Below, in pieces: positions 1-6,999 of a stretch of 16,897 nucleotides of DNA. The notes beneath the pieces were generated by a model. That model made no database searches, had not been told where the DNA came from, and was given only the letters and a program-made list of their open reading frames with translations. The position numbers and the translations under genes were made by a program. This DNA comes from Methanobacteriota archaeon (GTDB taxonomy: Archaea; Thermoplasmatota; E2; DHVEG-1). The stretch lies in the NCBI GenBank assembly GCA_026394435.1, contig JAPKYG010000143.1:1-16897 (forward strand). Reading direction: 5' to 3'. Position 1 is the first letter of the stretch. Each line of letters opens with the position of its first letter.

Positions 1-294
1 GGATTCTTCTTTCCACCCTCATTTTGTTCTTAGTAATTCTATCGAATAGAAAAATTTTTATTATTATTAATCGTCTTTTAGAGTTTTATATTAATTTGGA
101 AGATTCATTATTCTTTTAATCTGATGATAAAGATTGGATGATTGCACTATAAATGATATATATTAAAAATGATATTAATTTGTTCGTCTGGGGGGTGGTA
201 TTGTAGTGGGCGGGTTTCTGCTCACTACAATGCCTTCTATCTGAATTTCGTGACTAGAAAACATACAAGCCATTTTTTTCTTGTAAGAAATAAT
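1..294. other. gene-free A+T-rich stretch
   Basis: I see no convincing coding sequence here. The stretch holds near-repeats of AATGATAT around 150-175, the strong hairpin listed separately at 197-234, and a short inverted repeat (TTTCTT/AAGAAA, 277-290) just beyond the AbiEii stop codon. It separates the AbiE operon from whatever lies left of the window. Confidence 0.6.
197..234. repeat. 15-bp-stem inverted repeat (hairpin)
   Basis: Arms at 197-211 and 220-234 pair over 15 bp with two G-U wobbles around an 8-nt loop. The core arms are ATTGTAGTGGGC and GCTCACTACAAT. It lies about 60 nt past the AbiEii stop. No T-run follows it on either strand, so it is not an obvious terminator. It could be a small structured RNA, an mRNA-stabilising 3' structure, or the remnant of a mobile element end. 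Confidence 0.7.
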
Positions 295-1047
295 TTATTG
301 TTTTAGTTGCTTGAGTACAAAGCGGAGGACGTCATCAAATAGCGGACTTTTTGGTATGAGACCATGAAGTTCTGATTGCCAAAGATTCTTTATTGATGTA
401 GCTTGGCTGGTAAATTCTTCTGCATCAAATGTTTTTTTGTAATAAGAGAGTTTTTTGTTTATAAGGTCATACTCCAATGAAATTTCTTTCTTTAGGAGGA
501 ATGATATATCATAGAGATCTCGTGCTCTACCTCGAATCATCATCGCTCTTACTTTTTCTGCAAGAATCTCTTCTTTTTTCAGGACTGGAACAGTAAATGG
601 TCGTAGATCATCATAGATGGGAACGATCTCTTTTATATCTGGGGGAAGGACGACATCATTTCTCTCCGATATTTCTATGGAGATGATCGATTCACTCAAT
701 GGTCCTTTGTAGAGGGGGCCTTGTGCTTTCACCTTTAAGATTTTTCCTGCGAGTGATTTTTTTGTTTTCATTTCATGGATAATATGGATAACTGTAAGCA
801 CATCCGAGAGTGTTGTTTTTAATTTGGCTTGATCATATTGTTTGAATCTTGTAAAGTCGAGGTCTTCAGAGAATCGATCCAGCCCATAAAAAAAGAACAA
901 TGCTGTTCCTCCCTTAAAAACCAGTTCGTCAGCCAGAGCAGCATACACTCCAGCAAGTGTTGCGGTCTGCAGATAATGTTTCTCCTGTTGGTATGGTTTT
1001 AATCTATTAACTTTTGCCAGTCGAATGATTTCTTCAGGAGTAATCAT
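295..1047 (-). CDS. abiEii: AbiEii-type nucleotidyltransferase toxin
   Basis: This 250-aa protein is the toxin half of a type IV AbiE toxin-antitoxin/abortive-infection pair. Visible family motifs are KGGTAL (residues 45-50), the RFSEDLDF block (58-65) carrying the metal-binding Asp residues of the nucleotidyltransferase fold, and a basic K-R-x(7)-RARDLYDI segment (about 166-181) typical of the C-terminal part. AbiEii proteins are thought to transfer nucleotides to an RNA or similar target and stop growth; the target is not readable here. The start is supported by an AGGAGG Shine-Dalgarno 7 nt upstream, inside the end of the antitoxin gene. Its ATG overlaps the antitoxin TGA (ATGA), so the two are translationally coupled. 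Length and motifs look intact. Family assignment is firm; the exact role (phage defence or plasmid-like addiction) is inferred. Confidence 0.93.
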   Translation of the reverse strand: MITPEEIIRLAKVNRLKPYQQEKHYLQTATLAGVYAALADELVFKGGTALFFFYGLDRFSEDLDFTRFKQYDQAKLKTTLSDVLTVIHIIHEMKTKKSLAGKILKVKAQGPLYKGPLSESIISIEISERNDVVLPPDIKEIVPIYDDLRPFTVPVLKKEEILAEKVRAMMIRGRARDLYDISFLLKKEISLEYDLINKKLSYYKKTFDAEEFTSQATSIKNLWQSELHGLIPKSPLFDDVLRFVLKQLKQ

Positions 1048-1586
1048 AGTTTTTCCTCCTGTTCAGAGATTTTTAACTCCATCAGTTTTGCATAGCGGAC
1101 CAACTTTTTCTTATTTATCTTTTCGATAGTTTGTAGCAGATGGCCATACTTATACGTGATATCAATAAGCGCTTTTTCTTTGTCAGCAACCCAGAGAGAG
1201 TACCCGCGATACTTTATCGCTTCAAATCCGAAGAACGCTTTCTTTGGTAAAGAGACGAAGGTTACTCCCTCCACTTTTTTCTTCACTCTCCTAGGTACGA
1301 CAACATGGATGGTAGATGGTATCTGGTCTATTGCCTTATGTAGGTAGAGTGCGGCGTTGAATGAAATGTAGGAGTTCGGGATAATATACGAGGCATTCAA
1401 GAATGGATCCTGCTCTAACGCATAGATACCTTTTGCGACTCTGAAGAGAAGTCCTTTATCAACCATTCGTTTGATGGAAACAATAGCACATGATTTTTTT
1501 AAGTGAGATATCCGTGCGATTTCATTCGTTGTAAAGACAGGATTTTTCTTTTTCCTCAGTTGTTCAAGAATCTCGTAGATATTCAT
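1044..1586 (-). CDS. abiEi: AbiEi-type antitoxin / transcriptional repressor
   Basis: About 180 aa. The N-terminal ~60 residues form a winged-helix domain typical of AbiEi (FTTNEIARISHLKKS, then VSIKRMVDKGLL and YAL). A C-terminal domain follows with the P-x-YISFNAALYLH and ADKEKALID-like motifs of the family. AbiEi binds its own promoter and neutralises AbiEii. An ATG at 1601 would give 185 aa, but I prefer the ATG at 1586: the TATA box at 1611-1618 places the transcript start at about 1586-1590, giving a leaderless message. It is the first gene of the operon and overlaps the toxin gene by 4 nt. Autoregulation is likely given the palindrome beside its TATA box. Confidence 0.9.
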   Translation of the reverse strand: MNIYEILEQLRKKKNPVFTTNEIARISHLKKSCAIVSIKRMVDKGLLFRVAKGIYALEQDPFLNASYIIPNSYISFNAALYLHKAIDQIPSTIHVVVPRRVKKKVEGVTFVSLPKKAFFGFEAIKYRGYSLWVADKEKALIDITYKYGHLLQTIEKINKKKLVRYAKLMELKISEQEEKL

Positions 1587-1608
1587 GGTTTTATGGATCA
1601 TTCATCGT

Positions 1609-1655
1609 GCTTATAAATATTGCCCCTTAAATAACAAAATTGTTATTTTGTGGGC
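1609..1655 (-). promoter_or_regulatory. abiE promoter with 34-bp palindromic operator
   Basis: Read on the minus strand, a TATA box (TTTATAAG, 1611-1618) is preceded by an imperfect palindrome at 1622-1655. Its two 16-nt arms match at 13 of 16 positions around a 2-nt centre, and the perfect inner core is AATAACAAAATTGTTATT (1630-1647). It covers the BRE position just upstream of TATA, so a bound protein would block TFB/TBP loading. AbiEi proteins are known to repress their own operon through inverted repeats, so it is the natural candidate; that is inference. Confidence 0.7.
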
Positions 1656-1762
1656 ACATTTAGCTGTTTTTTTTGAAGTAACAGATAGCAAAGTCTTCAT
1701 TATTCGGTCCATATCAGATAGTGTTCGAAACGTTATGATATAACTACTTAGAAAAAACAGTG

Positions 1763-1782
1763 ATTCCGACGTATATTCCGAC
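1763..1782. repeat. tandem ATTCCGAC direct repeat upstream of 1883
   Basis: Two identical ATTCCGAC copies (1763-1770 and 1775-1782) are spaced 12 bp start to start, in the leader region of the plus-strand operon and facing away from the abiE promoter. They could be a regulator half-site pair. No function is demonstrated. Confidence 0.4.
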
Positions 1783-1882
1783 AAACGTACAAAAAATGTG
1801 TCATTTTTGGAATTTTGAAGGATTTTCCAGGAGTGGGGCTTTATGTTTTTCAGGAGTATTACTTGAATTGAGGGAAAAAAGA

Positions 1883-3139
1883 ATGAACGGAATACACGAA
1901 TACGGGTTTGAAACCGGCTTCGAATCACGTCCATATGCAGAAATGAGAGACTTTCAAAATCGAAACAGATTCATCTATGAAACAATACAGCTTCGAAAAC
2001 CTTCTTTTAAAGATTTGAACGCTGTTCAATATTTATCCTCGGTTGAATCCAATATCCCAGATGAATTGATTTCTACTCAAAACTTCACAGAAATAAAGAA
2101 GCTTGCGTCTCATTTCACAAGAGGTATCACCAGTTTCTTCGGATTTGAATCTCGCCTGAATTCTCCTGATGCACGAGCTGATTATTTGTTTGCGGTCTCT
2201 TCACAAAAGGGTGAACGGGAAGCTCTTGCAAACCTTATTAGAAGCGGAGAATTACCAGAAGAATTCATGAATAAACCTGAATGGCAAAACGCCTGCAAGT
2301 TAGTTCTTGAATGGGTAAATCCAGACTCGATCCTTTACAACAATATTCTTGGTCTTTGGTTTGAATTTGACATGATAGAGAACTCATCAGAGATACCGGT
2401 TCCTTGTATCTTTCTCCACACAACACCGCTACGTATTGATACTCCGGAGGATATGAAAAAATTTACCTGGCTCACTGATACGGCATTGCCTCTGCTGACA
2501 GGTCACCACGTCTCTGAAAACATAGAACGACAATTAATCCAAGCCGTTCAACAATTACCTGAAGGAGCCGTATTGATGGATACTGGCGTAATGCTCTCCC
2601 GTTCAACATCAGGAGTGCGCTTAATTATTGCCAGAATATGCCCAGCAAAAATTATTCCTTACTTAACAGCGTTAGGATGGTCAGATATCAATAAAGAGAT
2701 TTGGACTCTTTTAAAAGAACTTGAACAGCAGGTCACCCGTTTAGTACTTCATATCAACATCACAGAAACAGGCGTTGATTCTAAAATTGGACTTGAAAGT
2801 TCCTTTTCCCCGGATCTTTATCATCTTGAAACACGATGGTCATCATTCTTTGATTACCTGGTGAAGAAGAGAGTCTGTCTTCCAGAAAAAAAGGGAGCAC
2901 TACTCCAATTCTCTGGTGTTGAACAAGAAAACCCGAGTTATGATTTCAATCTAACATCATACAAGGCGGCTGCCAGGCTCTCTGATAGCGATTTTTCGAG
3001 TGCTCTGGTCAGATATATCAGTCATATAAAATTCATCTCCAAACCAAACAGCCCCTTAGAGGCAAAAGCCTATTCTGGTGTAAGACTCTTCGGGCGTCCA
3101 TACAAATCAACAGGGCAATCGCTGGAAGGAATTTACTAA
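1883..3139 (+). CDS. uncharacterised protein, paralogue A of a tandem pair
   Basis: I do not recognise the family. The protein is 418 aa, with no signal peptide, no obvious membrane segment and no classical nucleotide-binding loop, so it is probably cytosolic. Blocks shared with the paralogue at 3272 are: TSFFGFE (83-89); RAD (98-100); REAL-NL-R (112-120); KPEW (131-134); LWFEFDM (158-164); TWL-x4-ALPLL (205-region); MLSRS (237-241); VRL; KIIPYL-ALGWSD (256-268); GLE (303-305); ETRW (316-319); CLPEK-ALL (332-341); and a C-terminal RYISHIK plus PLEAKAY (378-397). An upstream in-frame GTG at 1760 would add 41 residues. The ATG at 1883 is preferred because it has a GAGGG Shine-Dalgarno and its MN start aligns with the paralogue's. 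Conserved Trp/Glu/Asp/Arg/Lys positions suggest an enzyme or binding protein, but no reaction can be assigned. It is the first gene of a compact unit with the 45-aa ORF and paralogue B. Confidence 0.85.
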   Translation: MNGIHEYGFETGFESRPYAEMRDFQNRNRFIYETIQLRKPSFKDLNAVQYLSSVESNIPDELISTQNFTEIKKLASHFTRGITSFFGFESRLNSPDARADYLFAVSSQKGEREALANLIRSGELPEEFMNKPEWQNACKLVLEWVNPDSILYNNILGLWFEFDMIENSSEIPVPCIFLHTTPLRIDTPEDMKKFTWLTDTALPLLTGHHVSENIERQLIQAVQQLPEGAVLMDTGVMLSRSTSGVRLIIARICPAKIIPYLTALGWSDINKEIWTLLKELEQQVTRLVLHINITETGVDSKIGLESSFSPDLYHLETRWSSFFDYLVKKRVCLPEKKGALLQFSGVEQENPSYDFNLTSYKAAARLSDSDFSSALVRYISHIKFISKPNSPLEAKAYSGVRLFGRPYKSTGQSLEGIY

Positions 3140-3141
3140 CT

Positions 3142-3279
3142 ATGAAACGAAAAGAATTGAAAACAATAGATGAAATATCCTACGATTCCTACATCCCCAC
3201 CTGCGTACTCAGATGCGAAAAACGTCTTTATAGGATAGGTAACATCAAATCAAAGAGGAGGGTTCAACCCTTTGAATAG
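3142..3279 (+). CDS. 45-aa small protein between the paralogues
   Basis: This short ORF starts 2 nt after the paralogue A stop and runs 8 nt into the next gene in a different frame. That packing is the main reason to think it is translated. A GGAAGGA-like Shine-Dalgarno lies about 11 nt upstream of its ATG. The peptide is very basic (Lys/Arg-rich ends) with an acidic/aromatic middle (IDEISYDSY, residues 9-17) followed by a C-x3-C pair (Cys21, Cys25). There is no signal peptide. It could be a small subunit or regulator, a leader peptide coupling translation of A and B, or a precursor peptide acted on by its neighbours. None of these is proven, and chance is not excluded at this length. Confidence 0.5.
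   Translation: MKRKELKTIDEISYDSYIPTCVLRCEKRLYRIGNIKSKRRVQPFE
3255..3274 (+). promoter_or_regulatory. RBS and TTG start of paralogue B
   Basis: A GAGGAGG Shine-Dalgarno core (3255-3261) lies about 10 nt upstream of a TTG codon (3272). The self-complementary GGGTTCAACCC (3260-3270) sits between them and could partly mask the site. TTG is chosen because the resulting MN N-terminus and 417-aa length match the 418-aa paralogue. Confidence 0.55.
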
Positions 3280-4525
3280 ATATATTAGTCACTCGGTCTC
3301 ATTTGAAAACGTCGGAGCAGCACGAGAAATCGAGTTGGAAAACAAACTGATTTCTCCAGAGTATCAATTGTATCACGAAGAACATACAAGAATGTTCAAA
3401 CATTTACCATTAAAAAGCATTCTTGCAAGTAATTACCTCTGCAAAGCTGAATCCTATCTCGCTCATCTGATCTCTCCGGAAAAATTTCAGGATATCCTCT
3501 CAATCGCCAGGAATTTCCCTGGTAATGTAACGAGTTTTCTTGGGTTTGAAATCCATTTGGGAGATGCTAAACAACGTGCAGATTGGGCGTTTGCGATTTC
3601 TGGTGCAGGAGGAGACCGAGAAGTACTCGTTAATCTGTTTAGAAATGGGAACCTGCCTAAACAATTTTTACAACAACCAGAATGGCGACATATCTCTGAT
3701 TTTTCTACAGCGTGGGCTGATCAGAATTCTGTGCTGCAGAAGCAGGTAAAGTGCTTCTGGCTGGAATTTGATATGCCTGACACGCTTCCAGAGGTGCTTA
3801 TCCCAAGTGTGTTCTTCGGACCAGAGAAATTACCAGAAGGGATTGCCTCAAATGAGACATCTCGATACACGTGGCTTGTTAGTACTGCATTGCCACTTCT
3901 GAGAGGTCGGTGCTTATCTAAAGCAATGGAACGTCGTGTGTTGAATTGTATCCAGAAAATCCCAGAGACTGCGTCACTCTTCCAAATCGGTACTATGCTG
4001 TCTCGTTCAACAAACGATGTACGTCTTTATATCAATAGAATTCATCTGAAGAAAATCATTCCCTATTTGAATGCTCTTGGTTGGTCCGATGAAACCGGGG
4101 AGTTCCAATCACTGATTTCTGACCTGGAAAACAAGGCTGATCGTTTTGTTCTAAGTTTCGATGTCACTGATGAAGGCATTGGTCCTCGAATCGGGTTAGA
4201 GTGTTCGTTTGCCTCAAATCGATTTCATGAGGAGACTCGTTGGAATAAGCTTCTGAATTATCTGGTAGAAAAAGGTACATGTCTCCCAGAGAAACGAGAT
4301 GCACTCCTTCAGTACCCTGGTATAGAAAGCTCAGAAGATTTTTCAGGCAGCGTCATGAAGCCGCTTGCTTCAGCATCGCAACATCTTCAGGACATTCTGT
4401 CCGGCACTCTTATTCGGTACATTAGTCATATGAAGATTGTGTACCTGCCTAGCCGTTCTTTAGAGGCAAAAGCTTATCCTGCTGTAAGGCTGTTCGAACA
4501 TTCCGATTTACCCCTCTATGAATAA
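3272..4525 (+). CDS. uncharacterised protein, paralogue B of a tandem pair
   Basis: This 417-aa protein is collinear with the protein at 1883, so the two arose by tandem duplication. It shares TSFLGFE (87-93), RADW (102-105), REVLVNLFR (116-124), PEW (136-138), FWLEFDMPD (162-170), ALPLLRGRC (206-214), TMLSRST (241-247), VRLYINRI, KIIPYLNALGWSD (261-273), PRIGLECSF (305-313), ETRW (321-324), CLPEKRDALLQYPG (337-350) and IRYISHMK/SLEAKAY (381-402). These residues survive between diverged copies, so both are probably functional. No known domain, signal peptide or membrane helix is evident. Translation starts at TTG. The copies diverge most in the N-terminal ~80 residues, a likely specificity or partner-binding region. 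The two could act as a heterodimer or as isoenzymes; the sequence does not distinguish these. Confidence 0.85.
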   Translation: MNRYISHSVSFENVGAAREIELENKLISPEYQLYHEEHTRMFKHLPLKSILASNYLCKAESYLAHLISPEKFQDILSIARNFPGNVTSFLGFEIHLGDAKQRADWAFAISGAGGDREVLVNLFRNGNLPKQFLQQPEWRHISDFSTAWADQNSVLQKQVKCFWLEFDMPDTLPEVLIPSVFFGPEKLPEGIASNETSRYTWLVSTALPLLRGRCLSKAMERRVLNCIQKIPETASLFQIGTMLSRSTNDVRLYINRIHLKKIIPYLNALGWSDETGEFQSLISDLENKADRFVLSFDVTDEGIGPRIGLECSFASNRFHEETRWNKLLNYLVEKGTCLPEKRDALLQYPGIESSEDFSGSVMKPLASASQHLQDILSGTLIRYISHMKIVYLPSRSLEAKAYPAVRLFEHSDLPLYE

Positions 4526-4587
4526 AATTTTAAAAAAAAGGGAGTATCCTTCTCTTATATCTTCGGAAAGATTAATTGACTCCTATC

Positions 4588-4614
4588 AAATTATACTATT
4601 GTAAAAACGGAGGA
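4588..4614 (+). promoter_or_regulatory. candidate TATA box and RBS for the 4626 gene
   Basis: AATTATACTATT (about 4589-4600) is TATA-like and centred about 32 nt before the ATG at 4626. A GGAGG (4609-4613) lies 12 nt before the ATG. The two compete: a TATA-driven start near 4620 would exclude the GGAGG, so either this gene has its own leaderless promoter or it is read from the upstream unit using the GGAGG. Confidence 0.4.
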
Positions 4615-4625
4615 ATATCCTAGGT

Positions 4626-5570
4626 ATGAAATTTGCTACAATTGGGCATCTTCTAGCTGAAAAGAACGTAGAGCAGTTCCCAGAATCCTGGATTCATGGA
4701 AATTTAATTGTTTCTCCAGAATTAAATGTTCATGGAATAAAGGGATATATCACTGGTTTAACCTTGACCGCACGACAGATGATGGAGCTCCCACGGGAGA
4801 CGGTGCGAAAGCATATTCTTGATGCTGCGTTATTTCTCCAAAATGAATTAGGTGTGGAGGTTATTCAGCTTGGTGCGCTTACCACATCAGTAACAGATGG
4901 GGGAGTGTGGGTTGTAAAACAGAAAGAATACAGGGGTTATGTCAATCATGGTGATAGTTATACAGCAGCAGTAACCTGCCAAGCAACTCTGAAGGCTTTG
5001 AAGCTTTTTCAGAAAAATCCTTATGATCAAGTTCTTGCGATTATTGGAGCATATGGTGTTATCGGTGAAGCTGTTTCTAAAATCCTTGTTCCACAATTTC
5101 AACATTCGATTCTTATTGGACGGAGGCAAGAGAAATTCAAAAAACTTGAAGAGAACGTAAAAGGTGATTTTGAAACTACAGTTGAACTAAAAACAAAAGA
5201 AGCAGATATTATCGTGACTGCAACGAGCCATCCAACCGCACTTTTACGGTCAGAACATCTTAAGAAAAATGCGATTGTTGTCGATGTATCCCAGCCTCCT
5301 AATCTATCCTCTGTTATCTGTAAGCAGCGTCCTGATGTTTGTAGAATTGACGGTGGTCTTGTTGATTTTCCAATTAAAATCATAATACCTGGAATGCCTG
5401 TAGGGAAAAATTTTGCATGTATTAGTGAAGTCATCATGCAGGCCTTGGAAAATGAACGAGAAAACCATGTAGGATCAATTGATCTTAACCATTTACGAAA
5501 GACAGAGAAGTGGGCAAAGAAATATGGTTATACTTTGAATGAATTAACGAATTTTGGTAAAGCCTTATAA
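4626..5570 (+). CDS. acyl-ACP reductase-like NAD(P)-dependent oxidoreductase
   Basis: The 314-aa protein resembles cyanobacterial long-chain acyl-ACP reductase (AAR, the fatty-aldehyde-forming enzyme of alkane biosynthesis, about 340 aa). Matching points are the IGHL N-terminus (6-9), an LGALTTS stretch (82-88; LGGFTS in AAR), a G-D/N-S/T-x-T-A block with a following Cys (109-118), a Rossmann loop G-A-Y-G-x-x-G (141-147), DGGLVD (242-247; NGGVVEH in AAR) and NFACISEVI (262-270). Cys265 aligns with the catalytic Cys of AAR that forms the acyl-thioester intermediate. The expected reaction is NAD(P)H-dependent reduction of an acyl thioester to an aldehyde. Archaea generally lack fatty-acid ACP metabolism, so the natural substrate is unclear (acyl-CoA or another thioester). 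It lies 100 nt after paralogue B on the same strand and converges on the FIST gene. Homology is recognised from motifs; the substrate is inference. Confidence 0.7.
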   Translation: MKFATIGHLLAEKNVEQFPESWIHGNLIVSPELNVHGIKGYITGLTLTARQMMELPRETVRKHILDAALFLQNELGVEVIQLGALTTSVTDGGVWVVKQKEYRGYVNHGDSYTAAVTCQATLKALKLFQKNPYDQVLAIIGAYGVIGEAVSKILVPQFQHSILIGRRQEKFKKLEENVKGDFETTVELKTKEADIIVTATSHPTALLRSEHLKKNAIVVDVSQPPNLSSVICKQRPDVCRIDGGLVDFPIKIIIPGMPVGKNFACISEVIMQALENERENHVGSIDLNHLRKTEKWAKKYGYTLNELTNFGKAL

Positions 5571-5613
5571 GAAATTCTTTAATGAAAATTATCTAAGTGT
5601 AAAAACCAATAAA

Positions 5614-6912
5614 TTATTTCTTCTGATGCCCAAAAATTGCAGTATTAAAAGACATATTAGCATAGGTAATATCTTTTGTCGGAGAGTACGTTCCTTCACC
5701 AGCACTATAAAACAATAAAAATGATTTATCTTTGAAATAATTACACAGTTCTTCTTGAACAATATTTGTCTTGCGACCGAGAGTTTGTAAAATCGTCATG
5801 CATGTTGAGAACAAACCAAACTCTGGTTGTATCTCATCAAAATATTGTAAATTTTCTTTTACCGCGTTAACTAAATCCTTCCCACTGACTGTAAGAATAG
5901 ACACTTCCCCGTCATCGATGATACATGGCACGATTATATAATCCTTCATAATAAGTGGCATAACGACGGGAACTGCTCTTCCGTTTCGTTTTAATGATAT
6001 AGGATAATAAAGAATGGAATGTAACATTGTTTCTTCGGTGAGAAATCCTTCGGGCCAATCTAATAATCGTAATAACTCCGGCACCGCAGGCTTTCCGTTG
6101 ATTTTGCATATAGCATGGTTTCCAGCACCTAGTTTAGTGATAGTAAAATTATGATTGGTCTCCTTCATCCCATGCGTTGTGCATACATCAAGGTCAAGAT
6201 CTGTTGCCAACCCTAGATTCACCACTGAATTTGTCAAAATTTCATCATTAAAAAATTGATAATTTTTCATGGCTCGATAATCATCCATAGAAGTTCCAAG
6301 AATCATTTGATAGTCTGGTAATTGTTTTACTGTTTCTTCAAAAATTTCATCTTCTCTAGCTAGTCCTTTCTGAACCAACGCTTGTGAAAGACCAAGAGCC
6401 TGTATAGCAAATTTGCTTATAAAACCAGATCGAATGTACTTTTTTTGTCCTACTCCGGGAATACTTGGCATCACTGGTCCAGAAATAAAATTTAATAAAA
6501 ATTTATTTTTATATGGAGATTCTTTCAAACTATCTTGAATCATCTCAGCACATTTTTTTGCAGCTCGATATGGATTTCTTTTTGTATTTCTTCCAACTCC
6601 AACTGCTACATCTATATTTGAGTAGGAAACAGCAAGAGCACTTGCTCCTCTTGAAAAACATCCGTAATTATTTACAAAACCAGCCACTGTTCCACCCACG
6701 AGCGGTGTGTCCTTTGGTAATACATCCCATACCCCATTCAGGAACTCTTGAAATCCGCCATATTTTTCATAATGTATTGTAGAAAACAAAAGGAAAAAAC
6801 TAGGAGGTTCGCTCAATTTTTTAATTGCAGTTTCAGCTACTTCTCTTCCTGCCTCTCGTGCATCCCATTTCCGGGACATTCCTACTGCAGATTCTACTTT
6901 TGATTCCATCAT
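5614..6912 (-). CDS. FIST N and C domain sensory protein
   Basis: This 432-aa protein has the FIST_N/FIST_C architecture. The N domain (about 35-215) carries the LVGGTVAGFVNNYG and GASALAVSYSNIDVAVGVG stretches. The C domain (about 235-400) has NLGLATDLDLDV, THGMKETNHNFTITK and the AGEGTYSP end signature. FIST domains are predicted extracellular or cytosolic small-ligand (possibly amino-acid) sensors, normally linked to kinases, cyclases or chemotaxis modules. Here it stands alone, with no transmitter, HAMP or membrane helix, so it probably signals through a separate partner. The Roadblock-like protein 87 nt upstream on the same strand is the obvious candidate. ATG at 6912 and 6909 are both possible. 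Its TATA box lies only about 20-23 nt upstream of them, so a later start is also conceivable. Confidence 0.85.
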   Translation of the reverse strand: MMESKVESAVGMSRKWDAREAGREVAETAIKKLSEPPSFFLLFSTIHYEKYGGFQEFLNGVWDVLPKDTPLVGGTVAGFVNNYGCFSRGASALAVSYSNIDVAVGVGRNTKRNPYRAAKKCAEMIQDSLKESPYKNKFLLNFISGPVMPSIPGVGQKKYIRSGFISKFAIQALGLSQALVQKGLAREDEIFEETVKQLPDYQMILGTSMDDYRAMKNYQFFNDEILTNSVVNLGLATDLDLDVCTTHGMKETNHNFTITKLGAGNHAICKINGKPAVPELLRLLDWPEGFLTEETMLHSILYYPISLKRNGRAVPVVMPLIMKDYIIVPCIIDDGEVSILTVSGKDLVNAVKENLQYFDEIQPEFGLFSTCMTILQTLGRKTNIVQEELCNYFKDKSFLLFYSAGEGTYSPTKDITYANMSFNTAIFGHQKK

Positions 6913-6923
6913 GCGCCATCAAA

Positions 6924-6940
6924 GTGGGATAAATACCCAC
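6924..6940 (-). promoter_or_regulatory. TATA box embedded in a palindrome, FIST gene
   Basis: GTGGGATAAATACCCAC has perfect 5-nt inverted arms (6924-6928 and 6936-6940) enclosing the minus-strand TATA box TATTTATC (6928-6935). A protein bound here would compete directly with TBP. The short distance to the ATG (about 20-23 nt) is less than the usual 25-30. Confidence 0.45.
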
Positions 6941-6999
6941 CACAGATTCAAGAGATTATGCATCCAACCTCTTCTTCATTCACCCTATTTATTCATCCT

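Noticed and set aside
3255..3274. GGGTTCAACCC as a tRNA T-arm
   Set aside because: The loop is too short for a T-arm, and no acceptor, D or anticodon stems can be drawn from the flanks.
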